A DNA stretch of 64,000 nt from Histidinibacterium aquaticum (GCF_008710275.1 NZ_VYQE01000003.1:372001-436000), one strand, 5' to 3'. Positions 26,030 to 34,948 are shown, counted from the stretch's first letter. A program made the numbers and translations. Notes: generated by a model not told the origin, from the sequence alone.

Positions 26030-27931
26030 CTACCCTCTTGCCATGTCCCAGAACTCACAGAGACGAGAATAATTGGCAGCCATCCGCTCCACCGCCTCCG
26101 CGTCGGTCATCTCACCCTTAAGCCAGGCGCGAGCGGCGTCACCGAAGACTGTCCTGCCGACGGCGAAGCCCTTGACCAGGGGCTGACCGGCCGCGAGCGC
26201 AAAGCTCTCGGCGAGCTCTGCTTCCGGAGCATCGAGACCGAGGACGACGATGCCGCGGGTGTGGGGGTCGTTGCGGTTGACGGCCCGGACGGCATTGGCC
26301 CAGGCGGCCTCGGTCCGGAAGGGCTCCAGCTTCCACCAGTCGGGATAGATCCCAGCGTCGTAGAACTGCTGGATCAACACGGCCGAGGTCATGTCGTCCA
26401 CCGCTCCGACCTTCGAGGGGATCACCTCCAGCAGGAACTCCAGGTCGTTGCGGCGGGCGGCAGTGAAGAGGCGTTTTACGCGCGCCTCCTGCAGCGCACG
26501 AAGCTCGTAATCGTCATCCGGGTGGGCGAAGACGAGGAGTTTCACCACGCTCTCTCTCGGCCATTCGCCAAGGCCGCCAAGGTCGACGCCGAGTTCCGGC
26601 TCGAACTCGACGGGGCGAGAGCCTGGCAGCTCTGCGGGCCGGCCGATCCAGAGGCCGGAGCCGCTCGCGGCGTGGAGGGCCGTCCGACCGATCCTGCCGT
26701 CACAGAGGATCCCGTAGCCGGGGCGGCCATCATGCACGCGCAGGGCGGCCTGCAAGCAGAGCTCCTTGAACCGGCCACCCTTCTCCAGAGTGTAGCCCTG
26801 CATCTCCTCTAGCTGCATCCGGTGGTCGAAGGCGAAAGTCCGGACGGTGTCCCACCCACCGCCCTTCGAGAAGCGGCGCGTCGTCGCCCAGTGCACCTGG
26901 TTCAGCTCCGCATCGTTGCGGAGGTCCTTCCGGACTACCCCCCGCTCGAAGAAGAACTCCAATTCCTCCCAGCTCGGATAGGCCGGGGTGCAGCCGTGAC
27001 GAGAGACGGCGAAGGCGCCGCAGGCATTCGCGTACTTGAGGGCTGTCGACCAGTCCTCGCCGTCGAGCCAGCCCTTGAGCAAGCCGGACATGAAGCCGTC
27101 CCCGGCCCCGAGCACGTTGAACACCTCGACGGGGAACCCCGGGCCGGTCCAGCCCTCCTCTAGGCTCTCCGGGATCTCGCTTTCGAAAGCGGTGGCGCCC
27201 ATCGGACCTCGCTTGCAGATGAGCGTCGCGTTCGACACGGCGCGCACCGCCCGGAGGGCCTCGACAGTGTCGGTCGTGCCGCCAGCGATATGGAATTCTT
27301 CCTCGGTGCCGACGATCAGGTCGAAAAGATGCAGGGTCTCCTGCAGTGAGGCGGTGACTTCGGCACTCTCAGCAAACCGGCTTTCGCCCTCGCCGTGGCC
27401 GAGCACGCCCCAGAGATTGGGGCGGTAATCGATGTCTAGGGCGGTCTTGCCGCCGTGCCGTCTCGCCAGCTCAAGCGCCGACAGCGTCGCGGCCCGCGGC
27501 GTGGGGTGGCTCAGGTGCGTGCCGGTGGCGACGACGGCTCGCGCGGAGGCGATGAAGCTTTCGTCCACGTCCTCCGCGCAGAGCGCCATGTCGGCGCAGT
27601 TCTCTCGGTAGAAAATGAGCGGAAATTGGTCCTGATCCCTGATGCCGAGGATCACGAGAGCAGTCAGCCGCTCGGGGTCAGTTTTCAGCCCCTCGACGTT
27701 TACGCCATGGCGCACCAGCTCCTCGCGGATGAACCGTCCCATGTGCTCGTCGCCGACGCGGGAGAGGAGCGCGGATTTCAGGCCGAGGCGGGCGGTCCCG
27801 CAGGCCATGTTGGTGGGAGAGCCGCCAATGTACTTGTCGAAGGACCCCATGTCTTCCAGCCGCCCACCGACCTGGCTGCCGTAAAGGTCCACCCCGGCGC
27901 GCCCGATGGTGATGACGTCAAGAGATTTCAT
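26030..27931 (-). CDS. iolC: 5-dehydro-2-deoxygluconokinase fused to DUF2090 aldolase-like domain
   Basis: A 633-residue bifunctional protein. Residues 1 to about 325 are a PfkB-family kinase (GRAGVDLYGSQVGGRL, KYIGGSPTNMA, and GAGDGF with the catalytic Asp278). Residues about 345-633 are DUF2090, the class-I-aldolase-like domain fused to IolC in many proteobacteria. In inositol catabolism IolC makes 5-dehydro-2-deoxygluconate 6-phosphate, and the aldolase step yields dihydroxyacetone phosphate and malonate semialdehyde. No iolB, iolD, iolE or iolG lies in this cluster. It is the last gene of the minus-strand transporter operon, behind an intergenic hairpin pair, with GAAAGGA as ribosome-binding site. 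Confidence 0.93.
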   Translation of the reverse strand: MKSLDVITIGRAGVDLYGSQVGGRLEDMGSFDKYIGGSPTNMACGTARLGLKSALLSRVGDEHMGRFIREELVRHGVNVEGLKTDPERLTALVILGIRDQDQFPLIFYRENCADMALCAEDVDESFIASARAVVATGTHLSHPTPRAATLSALELARRHGGKTALDIDYRPNLWGVLGHGEGESRFAESAEVTASLQETLHLFDLIVGTEEEFHIAGGTTDTVEALRAVRAVSNATLICKRGPMGATAFESEIPESLEEGWTGPGFPVEVFNVLGAGDGFMSGLLKGWLDGEDWSTALKYANACGAFAVSRHGCTPAYPSWEELEFFFERGVVRKDLRNDAELNQVHWATTRRFSKGGGWDTVRTFAFDHRMQLEEMQGYTLEKGGRFKELCLQAALRVHDGRPGYGILCDGRIGRTALHAASGSGLWIGRPAELPGSRPVEFEPELGVDLGGLGEWPRESVVKLLVFAHPDDDYELRALQEARVKRLFTAARRNDLEFLLEVIPSKVGAVDDMTSAVLIQQFYDAGIYPDWWKLEPFRTEAAWANAVRAVNRNDPHTRGIVVLGLDAPEAELAESFALAAGQPLVKGFAVGRTVFGDAARAWLKGEMTDAEAVERMAANYSRLCEFWDMARG

Positions 27932-27947
27932 CGGTGGGGTCCTTTCA

Positions 27948-28015
27948 GAAAAAAAGCCACCTGCGTCCGGGACGCAGGTGGCAGGCGGGCCGGCCTTGAT
28001 TGGAGTGCCGGCCCG
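27948..28015 (-). terminator. Two adjacent hairpins between the binding-protein gene and iolC
   Basis: Read on the minus strand, the first hairpin (27986-28015) has 9-bp arms CGGGCCGGC/GCCGGCCCG. The second (27956-27982) has a near-perfect stem GCCACCTGCGTCC with its complement, followed at once by seven T. The second is a canonical intrinsic terminator. It lies only 17 bp before the iolC start, so it probably sets a lower level for iolC than for the abundant binding protein, or protects the 3' end of the upstream message. Confidence 0.8.
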
Positions 28016-28024
28016 TAACCTTCA

Positions 28025-29290
28025 TTACAGCTGGTCGAGACGCAGCACTTCCGCGCCATCGACCGTCGCGGTCTGCTCCAGCGTCTCAAGGTCGGTCCAT
28101 TCGAACACCCCGAAGAGCCCGGAGACGACGCCGGTGTCGGTGTAGTCCATCGCGCCCGTCACGCCTTCGTAGTTGATCGCTTCACCGGCCCGGATCTTCT
28201 CCAGCCCTTCGGCATAGGAGTAGACCTGTTCGCCGTCACCCGACGAGATGGCGTACATAGCTTCGGACCAGGCCTCGGGATCGGTGGACCCGGCCTGCTC
28301 GATGGCCAGCGCGGAAAGCACGATCAGATCGTAGTATTGCAGCGCATAGGAGTTCGACGGCTCGCCGAGGTCGGCGTATTCCGAGTTCTCCCAGAGCTCC
28401 TGCATGGTCTCCCAGGCGGGCGTGTCCGCGTGAGTGAAGCCAGCGGCCAGCACGGCCTCGTGCCGGTCGATCGCGCTCATGGTCGCAGTGGCAGAGAACT
28501 CCTCGAGCAGCCAGTCGGACGAGCCGATCAGCAACCAAGAATTGCCCGCTTCTGCAGCGTTCTTGACGAAGGTGCCGCCGTCCTCGCCGGGCGAGAAGAA
28601 AACGACCGCGTCGGGGTTCATGCCGCCGATCCGGCTGATCACACTCCGGTACGTCGGGGCCTGGGCCTGAACGTCGATCACGGCCAGGACTTCCATGCCC
28701 AGCTCTTCTGCCGCCTTAACCGCGCCGTCCTTCTGCAGCTGCGAACCTGCAATCTCGGAGGCCACGACGACGACGTTCTCCGCGCCTGCGTTATGGGCAT
28801 GGACGACCGCGGCCACACCTTGGGCGCTGTCCATCGGAGAGCCGCGGAACAGCGGTTCTTCGGCGGTCCCGCCGTATTCCGAGTCGATCGCACCGCCATG
28901 GACGGAGGGCATGATTGGCCGGCCGTTCTCCGCAACGTGGTCCAGTGCGAAGTCGCGGTAGCTGAGGTAATTGTGCGCCGCGTTCAGCAGGATCTCGACG
29001 TTGTCACTGTCCAGCAAGCGACGCGCGACTTGCGCTTCACCGAGCGTGCCGATGTCACGGTGGAGCACCTCGATCGGACGGCCGAGCGGTGGGTCCTCGT
29101 TGACGACATCGACGGCAAAGTTGGTGATTCCATCGAAGAGATCGCCTACGGCGTTGAACGGGCCGGTGTGATAGGTCAGGTGACCCATCTTAATCGGCTC
29201 GCCCTCCTGTGCCGAGGCCACTACCGGCGCGAACGCCAGCAGAGCGCCCGTCGCCGTGGCCGCAATCCTTGTCGAAAAGGTCTTGGTCAT
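28025..29290 (-). CDS. Branched-chain amino acid-type ABC transporter substrate-binding protein
   Basis: A 421-residue periplasmic type-I binding protein (LivK/Peripla_BP_6 group) with a signal peptide (cleavage near ASA-QEG). The fold signature GHLTYHTGPFNAVGDLFDGI, then LNAAHNY and VVVVASEIAGSQLQKDGAVK, are seen in order. These proteins bind amino acids, amides, aromatic acids or polyols, so the ligand cannot be read from the sequence. The YHTGPF ligand-loop region lacks the AxSGP form of typical LivK. It sits behind livHMGF in one operon, preceded by a purine-rich ribosome-binding site. Confidence 0.88.
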   Translation of the reverse strand: MTKTFSTRIAATATGALLAFAPVVASAQEGEPIKMGHLTYHTGPFNAVGDLFDGITNFAVDVVNEDPPLGRPIEVLHRDIGTLGEAQVARRLLDSDNVEILLNAAHNYLSYRDFALDHVAENGRPIMPSVHGGAIDSEYGGTAEEPLFRGSPMDSAQGVAAVVHAHNAGAENVVVVASEIAGSQLQKDGAVKAAEELGMEVLAVIDVQAQAPTYRSVISRIGGMNPDAVVFFSPGEDGGTFVKNAAEAGNSWLLIGSSDWLLEEFSATATMSAIDRHEAVLAAGFTHADTPAWETMQELWENSEYADLGEPSNSYALQYYDLIVLSALAIEQAGSTDPEAWSEAMYAISSGDGEQVYSYAEGLEKIRAGEAINYEGVTGAMDYTDTGVVSGLFGVFEWTDLETLEQTATVDGAEVLRLDQL

Positions 29291-29345
29291 TTGGTCTTCC
29301 TCCCTTGGTGTGAAATTGGCCGCTCCTCAACGGCCGGTGGTCGTG

Positions 29346-30038
29346 TCAGATGTGATAGCCTTGCCTTACCTGCTCGATGCTCACCTCGTCCGTCGCCCCC
29401 TGTAGGTGGGTCTTGCCGAGGCTGAGAACGTGGACCTTGCGGGCGATCCCGAGCGTGCTGGTGACGTTCTGTTCTGCCAGCACCACGGTCACCTGCTTCT
29501 CCCGGCTGATCTCGGCGACCCTCCGGAAGAGCAGATCGGTGTATCTCGGGGAGAGACCCGCCGTCGGCTCGTCCAGCAGAAGAACCGAAGGCTCCTGCAT
29601 CAACGCGCGGCCAATGGCGACCATCTGGCCCTCCCCGCCCGAGAGGCTGCCGGCCTTCTGGTCCAGCCGCTCCTGGAGATCGGGAAAGAGATCGTAGAGT
29701 TCGGCCAGCCGGTCGGCCTTACTGCGCTTGCCGAGGATGCCGCCGATCGAGAGGTTTTCCGCCACGGTCAGGTCCGGAAAGACGCAGTTCTCCTGCGGGA
29801 CGTAGCCGATGCCGAGCGCCGCGATCTTGTGAGCAGGCAGCCTGTCGATCCGTTCGCCGTTGAACCGGATCTCGCCCGCCGTAGGACGAATGATCCCGGC
29901 AAGGGTCTTGAGCAGGGTCGATTTTCCTGCGCCGTTCGCACCCAGCACAGCGTAGACCTCGCGATCCGCGGAGAGAGCGACATCCTTGAGGATGGTGACG
30001 CCGCCGTAGCCGCTCTGCAGGCCCGTGATCTCAAACAT
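29346..30038 (-). CDS. livF: Branched-chain-type ABC transporter ATPase, LivF-like
   Basis: A 230-residue ABC ATPase: Walker A GANGAGKST, Q-loop in YVPQENCVFP, signature LSGGEGQMVAIGRAL, Walker B VLLLDEPTAGLSP, H-loop region VVLAEQN. YVPQENCVF and the LAEQN form (His replaced by Gln) are normal for LivF. It overlaps livG by eight bases and works with it to power uptake of the cluster's substrate. Confidence 0.93.
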   Translation of the reverse strand: MFEITGLQSGYGGVTILKDVALSADREVYAVLGANGAGKSTLLKTLAGIIRPTAGEIRFNGERIDRLPAHKIAALGIGYVPQENCVFPDLTVAENLSIGGILGKRSKADRLAELYDLFPDLQERLDQKAGSLSGGEGQMVAIGRALMQEPSVLLLDEPTAGLSPRYTDLLFRRVAEISREKQVTVVLAEQNVTSTLGIARKVHVLSLGKTHLQGATDEVSIEQVRQGYHI

Positions 30039-30798
30039 CGACCACCCCCATGTATTTCTCGACGACGACCGGGTGATCCTTCACCTCCTGCGGAGTGCCC
30101 GAGCAAAGCAGCCGCCCGTCGGCGAGGAAGTTGACGTGGGCGCAGTAGTCCCAGATCAGGTCGAGGTCGTGTTCGATGATGAAGACCTTGAGGTCCTCTT
30201 CGGCCACCTTCTTCTGCACTAGCGTCATGACCGCGCGGGTCAGGTCGTCGGGCAGACCAGCCGTCGGTTCGTCCATCAGAAGAACCTTTGGCTTCAGCAG
30301 CAGACAGCGAATGATGTCGAGTAGCTTCTTCTCCCCAGCCGAGCGGGCATCGCCGTTCGGGTTCTCGAAGGGGAAGTGCGACAGGATCTCATCGATCTCG
30401 GCTTCGACGGCATCGCGCTTGCGGCGCTTGGTGAATACCGTCCAGAACTGCTCCCGCTCCGCCGGCGCGAGCGCGAGCCGCAAGCTGTCCCGGATCGAGA
30501 GCGTCTCGAAGTCCTGGATCACCTGGTTAGTCTTGACGAGACCGGCCCGGGCGACCTGGTCCATCGACATCTGCCGCAGGTCGATCTCGGTGCCGCCAGG
30601 CCGATAGATGAGGGTACCTGCATCGGCCTTCAGTTTGCGCGTGATGAGACCCATCAACGTGGTCTTGCCTGCGCCGTTGGGCCCGATCAGCCCCTCGATC
30701 CCGTGGCGGCCGATCTCCAGCCTGTCGACCGAAACGACCTTGCGTCCTACGAAGGACTTTTCCAGCCCGGCGATCGATAGTTTGGCCTCTACGGTCAT
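30031..30798 (-). CDS. livG: Branched-chain-type ABC transporter ATPase, LivG-like with divergent signature
   Basis: A 255-residue ABC ATPase: Walker A GPNGAGKTT, Q-loop in LVKTNQVIQDFETLS, Walker B VLLMDEPTAGLPD, H-loop IIEHD. The signature position reads ARSAGEKKLLDIIRCLL instead of the usual LSYGxQRRLEIARAL of LivG. LivG/LivF dimers have one composite site per subunit, so a weakened signature would make the pair asymmetric. The open frame extends far upstream, antisense to livM coding; ATG 30798 fits the family start and overlaps the livM stop by four bases. Confidence 0.9.
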   Translation of the reverse strand: MTVEAKLSIAGLEKSFVGRKVVSVDRLEIGRHGIEGLIGPNGAGKTTLMGLITRKLKADAGTLIYRPGGTEIDLRQMSMDQVARAGLVKTNQVIQDFETLSIRDSLRLALAPAEREQFWTVFTKRRKRDAVEAEIDEILSHFPFENPNGDARSAGEKKLLDIIRCLLLKPKVLLMDEPTAGLPDDLTRAVMTLVQKKVAEEDLKVFIIEHDLDLIWDYCAHVNFLADGRLLCSGTPQEVKDHPVVVEKYMGVVDV

Positions 30799-31676
30799 CC
30801 GCGCCTCCCATAGCCGCCGAGGACCCCGGAGGGCCGGTAGAGCATGATGACGACGAGGAAAGCCCCGTAGAGCATCAGCTTGATGTTGGGCACGAGCAGC
30901 GCGTAGTCCGCCGGGATCGGCGCGAAAGTCTCGATAAAGACGTCGAAAAGCCCCACCGTCGCGCAGACCCCGATAATCGCGCCCCAGGGGTGGTCCTTGC
31001 CTCCGAGGACCAGGGCGATCCATGCGGTGAAGGTCACGCCGGGCGCGATCATGTTGGGCGTCAGGAATTGGTTCAGGGAAGCCGACAGACCGCCGAAAAG
31101 CCCCATTCCGGCGGAGGTCACCGCGAAGAAGATCAGCTTGTGCCGGAAGGTCGGCTTGCCCAGCCCGTGGGCCAGCGGCTCGTTGTCCCGTATCGCCGAC
31201 AGGAGCCTGCCGTAGGCCGAACTGTCGAGGCGAAGGGCATAGACCAGCACCACGGCGACGAAAGCGAGGATCAGCGCCAGGTAGGCGGGCTCCGTCGCTG
31301 CTCCGAAATCGAAGGGGTATTCGATGGTGCCGAAGCCCACGACCCCGCCGGTCAGCCACTTTTCGGTGGTGACCAGATGAAGAACGATCGTGGCAAAGGC
31401 CAGTGTGGCGACGAGTACGGACTGCCCGTCCAGCCGCAGCACCAATGCGCCGAGCGCAAGTGCGAATAAACCGACGAGCAGCGTGGCCAGAAGCAGCGCG
31501 ACCAGCCATGGCAGACCTAGCGTAACCATGAAGACGCCGTGAGCATACATGCCGAGGCCCCAGAAGCCGACGACGCCGAAGTTGACGATGCCGACGCGGC
31601 CGAACTGCAGGTGCAGCAGCAGGGTGATGCCGATGTAGACGGCGACGAGGGCGAGGGAGAAATAGAGATATGCCAT
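30795..31676 (-). CDS. livM: Branched-chain-type ABC transporter permease, LivM-like
   Basis: A 293-residue inner-membrane permease with about eight hydrophobic segments. FGRVGIVNFGVVGFWGLGMY near the N-terminus and GLGKPTFRHKLIFFAVTSAGMGLFGGL are family stretches; in standard LivM the first reads NLGHGAFFGIGAY-like. It pairs with LivH to form the channel. Its start lies 4 bp after the livH stop. Confidence 0.92.
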   Translation of the reverse strand: MAYLYFSLALVAVYIGITLLLHLQFGRVGIVNFGVVGFWGLGMYAHGVFMVTLGLPWLVALLLATLLVGLFALALGALVLRLDGQSVLVATLAFATIVLHLVTTEKWLTGGVVGFGTIEYPFDFGAATEPAYLALILAFVAVVLVYALRLDSSAYGRLLSAIRDNEPLAHGLGKPTFRHKLIFFAVTSAGMGLFGGLSASLNQFLTPNMIAPGVTFTAWIALVLGGKDHPWGAIIGVCATVGLFDVFIETFAPIPADYALLVPNIKLMLYGAFLVVIMLYRPSGVLGGYGRRG

Positions 31677-31680
31677 TGTG

Positions 31681-32532
31681 TCAGGCCCTCTTCCAACGCA
31701 GGCGCAGGACGCCGATGAAGACCAAGAGAAGGATGATCTCGGCGTAGAGCGGCTGGCTGACGAGAGTGATCGCGGCCGTAAGGATGCCCGCCGCTACCGA
31801 GGCGATAAGCGCGCCGCGAACCGAGCCGATCCCGCCGACGATCGAGAGCATGATAATGATCAGGATCATGTTCCAACCCATCAGCGGCGTGACGAGCGCG
31901 AAGACCCCGAAGAAGATGCCCGCAAGGCCCCCCGCCGCACCGGCGATGAACCAGATCAGCATGGAGACACGCGCGGGATCGATCCCGCTTGCCTCGGCGA
32001 GGTCGCGGTTGTTGGCGAGCGCGCGCATCATCTCGCCCCACCGCGTGCGGTAGATGAAAAACAGCAGGCCGATGGTGACGACGGCCACGAGAGTGAGCGC
32101 TGCGACCTGCGTGTCGGTGATCCCCTTGCCAAGGACGGTCCAGTACTGCGGGTTGGCGTTCTCGAGGAAGTACGGGTTGTTGCCGAAGACCAGGGTTGCC
32201 CCGTAGCGAAAGAAGAACGACAGGCCGACAGAAAGGATGATCATCTCGGTCGGCCCCACGCCCCGCGCCATCGCGGGCCGGAAGACGCAGACGAATGTCA
32301 GCACGCTGAATAGGCCCGCAAGTAGTACCGCGGGCACAATCGAGACGAAGAAGCCGAACCCGAGGAAGGTCTGGAAAACGCTCGCGAAATACGCGCCGAA
32401 CGTGATGTTCTCGGCGTAGGTCACGTTGATGAAGCCATTCAGGTAGTAGATCAGCGTGAAGCCCATCGTCGCCAGGATGAGGGGCGCCGCCTGGATCAGT
32501 CCGATGTAGATGGAATCGGTCAGCAACCACAT
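31681..32532 (-). CDS. livH: Branched-chain-type ABC transporter permease, LivH-like
   Basis: A 283-residue permease beginning MWLLTDSIYIGLIQAAPLIL with about eight membrane segments; TRWGEMMRALANNRDLAEASGIDP and IVGGIGSVRGALIAS are conserved LivH blocks (the EAA-like loop). ATG 32532 was taken rather than the longer frame to 32568 because it begins the hydrophobic N-terminus. It is the first gene of the transporter operon, with the CGATTATCGAT operator about 107 bp upstream. Confidence 0.92.
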   Translation of the reverse strand: MWLLTDSIYIGLIQAAPLILATMGFTLIYYLNGFINVTYAENITFGAYFASVFQTFLGFGFFVSIVPAVLLAGLFSVLTFVCVFRPAMARGVGPTEMIILSVGLSFFFRYGATLVFGNNPYFLENANPQYWTVLGKGITDTQVAALTLVAVVTIGLLFFIYRTRWGEMMRALANNRDLAEASGIDPARVSMLIWFIAGAAGGLAGIFFGVFALVTPLMGWNMILIIIMLSIVGGIGSVRGALIASVAAGILTAAITLVSQPLYAEIILLLVFIGVLRLRWKRA

Positions 32533-32634
32533 GCGGCGTGTCCTCCCAGTACCCCCGTCTCGAACCACTCGCGCTGCGCGGCCCGGCTCGAAGTCTCCCT
32601 GTTGAGAGACGTTAACGGCACTGCTCCGGGAGCG

Positions 32635-32658
32635 TCAACGATTATCGATAATCTATTC
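32635..32658. promoter_or_regulatory. Cluster operator 1, upstream of livHMGF
   Basis: GATTATCGATAATC (32640-32653) is a perfect 14-bp palindrome preceded by GTCAAC. It shares the core CGATTATCGAT with sites at 37406-37416 and 43055-43065. It lies between the phosphatase gene and livH, in the only sizeable gap of this minus-strand run, and is a probable site for the GntR regulator at 34881-35591. Confidence 0.65.
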
Positions 32659-32689
32659 AAGGTCGATCTCTTCTCGTCGTTCATCTTGC

Positions 32690-33421
32690 TTACCTGGCCG
32701 GTTCGAGGGTGACGTTTTCGGTCCGGAACCGGGCCGTGACGGCGCTACCAGAGATTGTCAGGGCGATGGGTTCGACCCATTCCGGTTCACCCGGATCGGG
32801 CAAACCAAGCCAGCCGATGAGGACCGCCCGCATTACGGGCGAATGGGTCACGCAGACGGCGTGATGCCCTGCGCCGCCCGGTCGGTTCAGGCTGCGGGCG
32901 AAGTGCCCGACCCTACCCGCCACGTCCGCAGCGGTCTCTCCCGGCGGTTTTTCGTGCGCCAGCCAATACTCGATCCGGTCAGGAGCCGCCAGAAACCCCT
33001 CGAAGAAAGGCTGGGTCAGGACCGAGTCCGCATCGGCGTGCCACCCGGCCATCGGTTCGACCTGGTCCGCGAAGGCCTGGGCTGTCGAGACCATCTCGAC
33101 CCGGGAGCCGAAGAGGTAGAGGTCTGGGTTCCGCAGCCCCCAGGCCGGTCCGGCATCCGGTTCACCCGGCGCAACCCGGTCACGCAGCGCATCCGCCGTC
33201 TGCTGTGATCGCTTGGTCCGCGTGGAGTGAAAGGACATCGTCTGGCCCGGCTCGTAGGCCGCTTTGATCTTCTTTGCCGTCGCGTCCACCGGGCCGAGAG
33301 CATCCTCGGATAGCGGCTGGTCGCCTTGATGCGAGGACACCTTGGCATGGCGGATCAGCCAGAGTGTCGTCGTCCCGACCTCTGCGTCCGATCGGCCCGT
33401 ATGAGTCTTCTGCAGGGTCAT
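32690..33421 (-). CDS. Histidine phosphatase (phosphoglycerate mutase-like) family protein
   Basis: A 243-residue branch-1-like histidine phosphatase. The nucleophile is in LIRHAKVSS (Arg24-His25), a basic SFHSTRTKRSQQTADALRD block follows, the acid is expected in KPPGETAADVAGR, and the second His is in VTHSPVMR. Members hydrolyse sugar phosphates, phosphoglycerates or nucleotides. The ATG overlaps the stop of the ATP-grasp subunit gene by four bases, so it may remove the phosphate added by the split phosphotransferase, or act on an inhibitor. Substrate unknown. Confidence 0.85.
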   Translation of the reverse strand: MTLQKTHTGRSDAEVGTTTLWLIRHAKVSSHQGDQPLSEDALGPVDATAKKIKAAYEPGQTMSFHSTRTKRSQQTADALRDRVAPGEPDAGPAWGLRNPDLYLFGSRVEMVSTAQAFADQVEPMAGWHADADSVLTQPFFEGFLAAPDRIEYWLAHEKPPGETAADVAGRVGHFARSLNRPGGAGHHAVCVTHSPVMRAVLIGWLGLPDPGEPEWVEPIALTISGSAVTARFRTENVTLEPAR

Positions 33422-34233
33422 AGCGTCGTGATGGGCCTAGACTGGAGTAGATAGACGTCAGCGCCGACGATTGCCCACTCGACATCCTGCGGGCTGCCGT
33501 AGTGGTTGGCGAGCTTCTGGCCTAGACCGCCGAGCGTCGCCACTTCTTCCTCGGTCAGAACGGGGTCGCCGGGGACCGTCTCCTTTTTGACGCGACCTCG
33601 CTTGTCGACCACGTACTGCGCCGGAGTGACTTCGCCCGAGACAACCTGCTCGCCCAGGCCGAGGACCGCCTCGATCATCATGCGGTCCCTCCGGCGGGTC
33701 ACTGGGTGGACAGTGAACATGACCCCTGCCTTCTCGGCGGGGATCATCTTCTGCACCACCACGGCCATCCGCAGGTCGTCCAGCGAGCCCATCTTCTGGC
33801 GGTAGAACAGGGCGCGTTCAGTGAAGAACGAAGCCCAGCACTCAACGATCGCGTGTTCGACCGCGTCGCGACCGGTTAGCTCGAGAAAGGTCTCCTGCTG
33901 GCCGGCGTAGCTCGCCGCCTCGCCATCCTCGGCCGCGGCGGAGGAGCGGACGGCGACCATGCCGCCAAGCTCGTCATAGGCCGTCAGCGCCTCGGCCGGC
34001 ACCTTCGCCGCCTCGCGGATGTAGGCCATGGCGCCATCATGGTCCGCAGCACGGGCGAGGCTCAGTAGTTTTTCCTTGTCCAGCCCCGCGGTCATCACGC
34101 CCGAATGCAGGACGAACCCCGGCGGCACCGGGAACCCACCCGCGGTCATTGCCGCGAGCGAGGCACCCTTGCCACCCGACAGCTCCACGCGGGAGGCGTC
34201 GGGCGCGGAGAACCAGAGAACCGGATCACTCAT
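33418..34233 (-). CDS. PEP-synthase-like ATP-binding subunit (split phosphotransferase)
   Basis: A 271-residue stand-alone PEP/pyruvate-binding (ATP-grasp) domain: ELSGGKGASLAAM, then VAVRSSAAAEDGEAASYAGQ, VVVQKMIPAEKAGVMFTVHP, LGLGEQVVSGEVTP and DVEWAI...LLQSRPIT. These are the elements of the nucleotide-binding domain of PEP synthase; the swivelling His and the PEP-binding barrel are absent. The His domain is encoded separately at 35604-37331 in the same operon. Phenylphosphate synthase of Thauera is split in the same way into a His subunit and an ATP-binding subunit. ATG 34233 begins the conserved domain. It overlaps the cyclase gene by 8 bp. Confidence 0.9.
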   Translation of the reverse strand: MSDPVLWFSAPDASRVELSGGKGASLAAMTAGGFPVPPGFVLHSGVMTAGLDKEKLLSLARAADHDGAMAYIREAAKVPAEALTAYDELGGMVAVRSSAAAEDGEAASYAGQQETFLELTGRDAVEHAIVECWASFFTERALFYRQKMGSLDDLRMAVVVQKMIPAEKAGVMFTVHPVTRRRDRMMIEAVLGLGEQVVSGEVTPAQYVVDKRGRVKKETVPGDPVLTEEEVATLGGLGQKLANHYGSPQDVEWAIVGADVYLLQSRPITTL

Positions 34234-34948
34234 CGATGATCGCGACCGCGCGTACAGGGGCGCCGGTGGTTCCGATCCAGTTGACCGGCAGCGCCGAGAT
34301 GGTGAAGCCATGAGACGGCAGCTTGTCGAGATTGCAGAGGTTCTCGATGTGCCAGTAGTCCTCGTCTTCCATGACCTTGTGTGCGCGCCAGAAATGCTCG
34401 CGCTCGAACATTGCCCAGACGGGCGGATCATAGGTCGGGGCATCGGTCCCCATGACGCGGACGCCCTTGGAGATGAGCCAGCGGGTCGCCTCCTCGGTCA
34501 TCCCGCAGTGGTCCTTCAGGTAGCGGTCCTGGTCGTTGTAGGCCGAGGCACCGGTCATGTTCAGGACGATGTCGCGTTCCTTGATCTTGTAGCCGATCTT
34601 CTCCTGTGCCTCTTCCATGTCGGCCACGGTAATACCGGCGCCGAATTCGAGGTGACGGAAGTCGAGGACGACGCCGTCCGAGAAACACATGTCGAGCGGG
34701 ATACCTTCGACGCCCGGAGCTTCAGGCCCGCGGATGTGCTTCACACTGTCGATGTGAGTGCCAGTATGGTCCGATACCGTGATCGCGTAGTGGGCCGTCA
34801 GAGATTTGACGCCTTTTTCCCAGGTGCCGAGCGTCTTGGCCGCCTGCTCCCAGTCCTCGAAGATTTCGATGCTGGTGGGCTTAATTCCCGGGAATAGTTT
34901 CATCTCGTTGTGAACTGGCATCGAAAGATCGATGATTTGTCGCGTCAT
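34226..34948 (-). CDS. Cyclase-family (kynurenine formamidase-like) hydrolase
   Basis: A 240-residue metal-dependent hydrolase with the family motif HTGTHID (residues 61-67) and further His/Asp ligands expected around GTDAPTYD. Members include kynurenine formamidase, isatin hydrolase and polyketide cyclases; they open amides or lactams or act on cyclic intermediates. In this operon it may open a ring or lactone/lactam produced by the molybdenum hydroxylase. Its start lies inside the 3' end of the GntR gene (68-bp overlap). Confidence 0.88.
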   Translation of the reverse strand: MTRQIIDLSMPVHNEMKLFPGIKPTSIEIFEDWEQAAKTLGTWEKGVKSLTAHYAITVSDHTGTHIDSVKHIRGPEAPGVEGIPLDMCFSDGVVLDFRHLEFGAGITVADMEEAQEKIGYKIKERDIVLNMTGASAYNDQDRYLKDHCGMTEEATRWLISKGVRVMGTDAPTYDPPVWAMFEREHFWRAHKVMEDEDYWHIENLCNLDKLPSHGFTISALPVNWIGTTGAPVRAVAIIDE

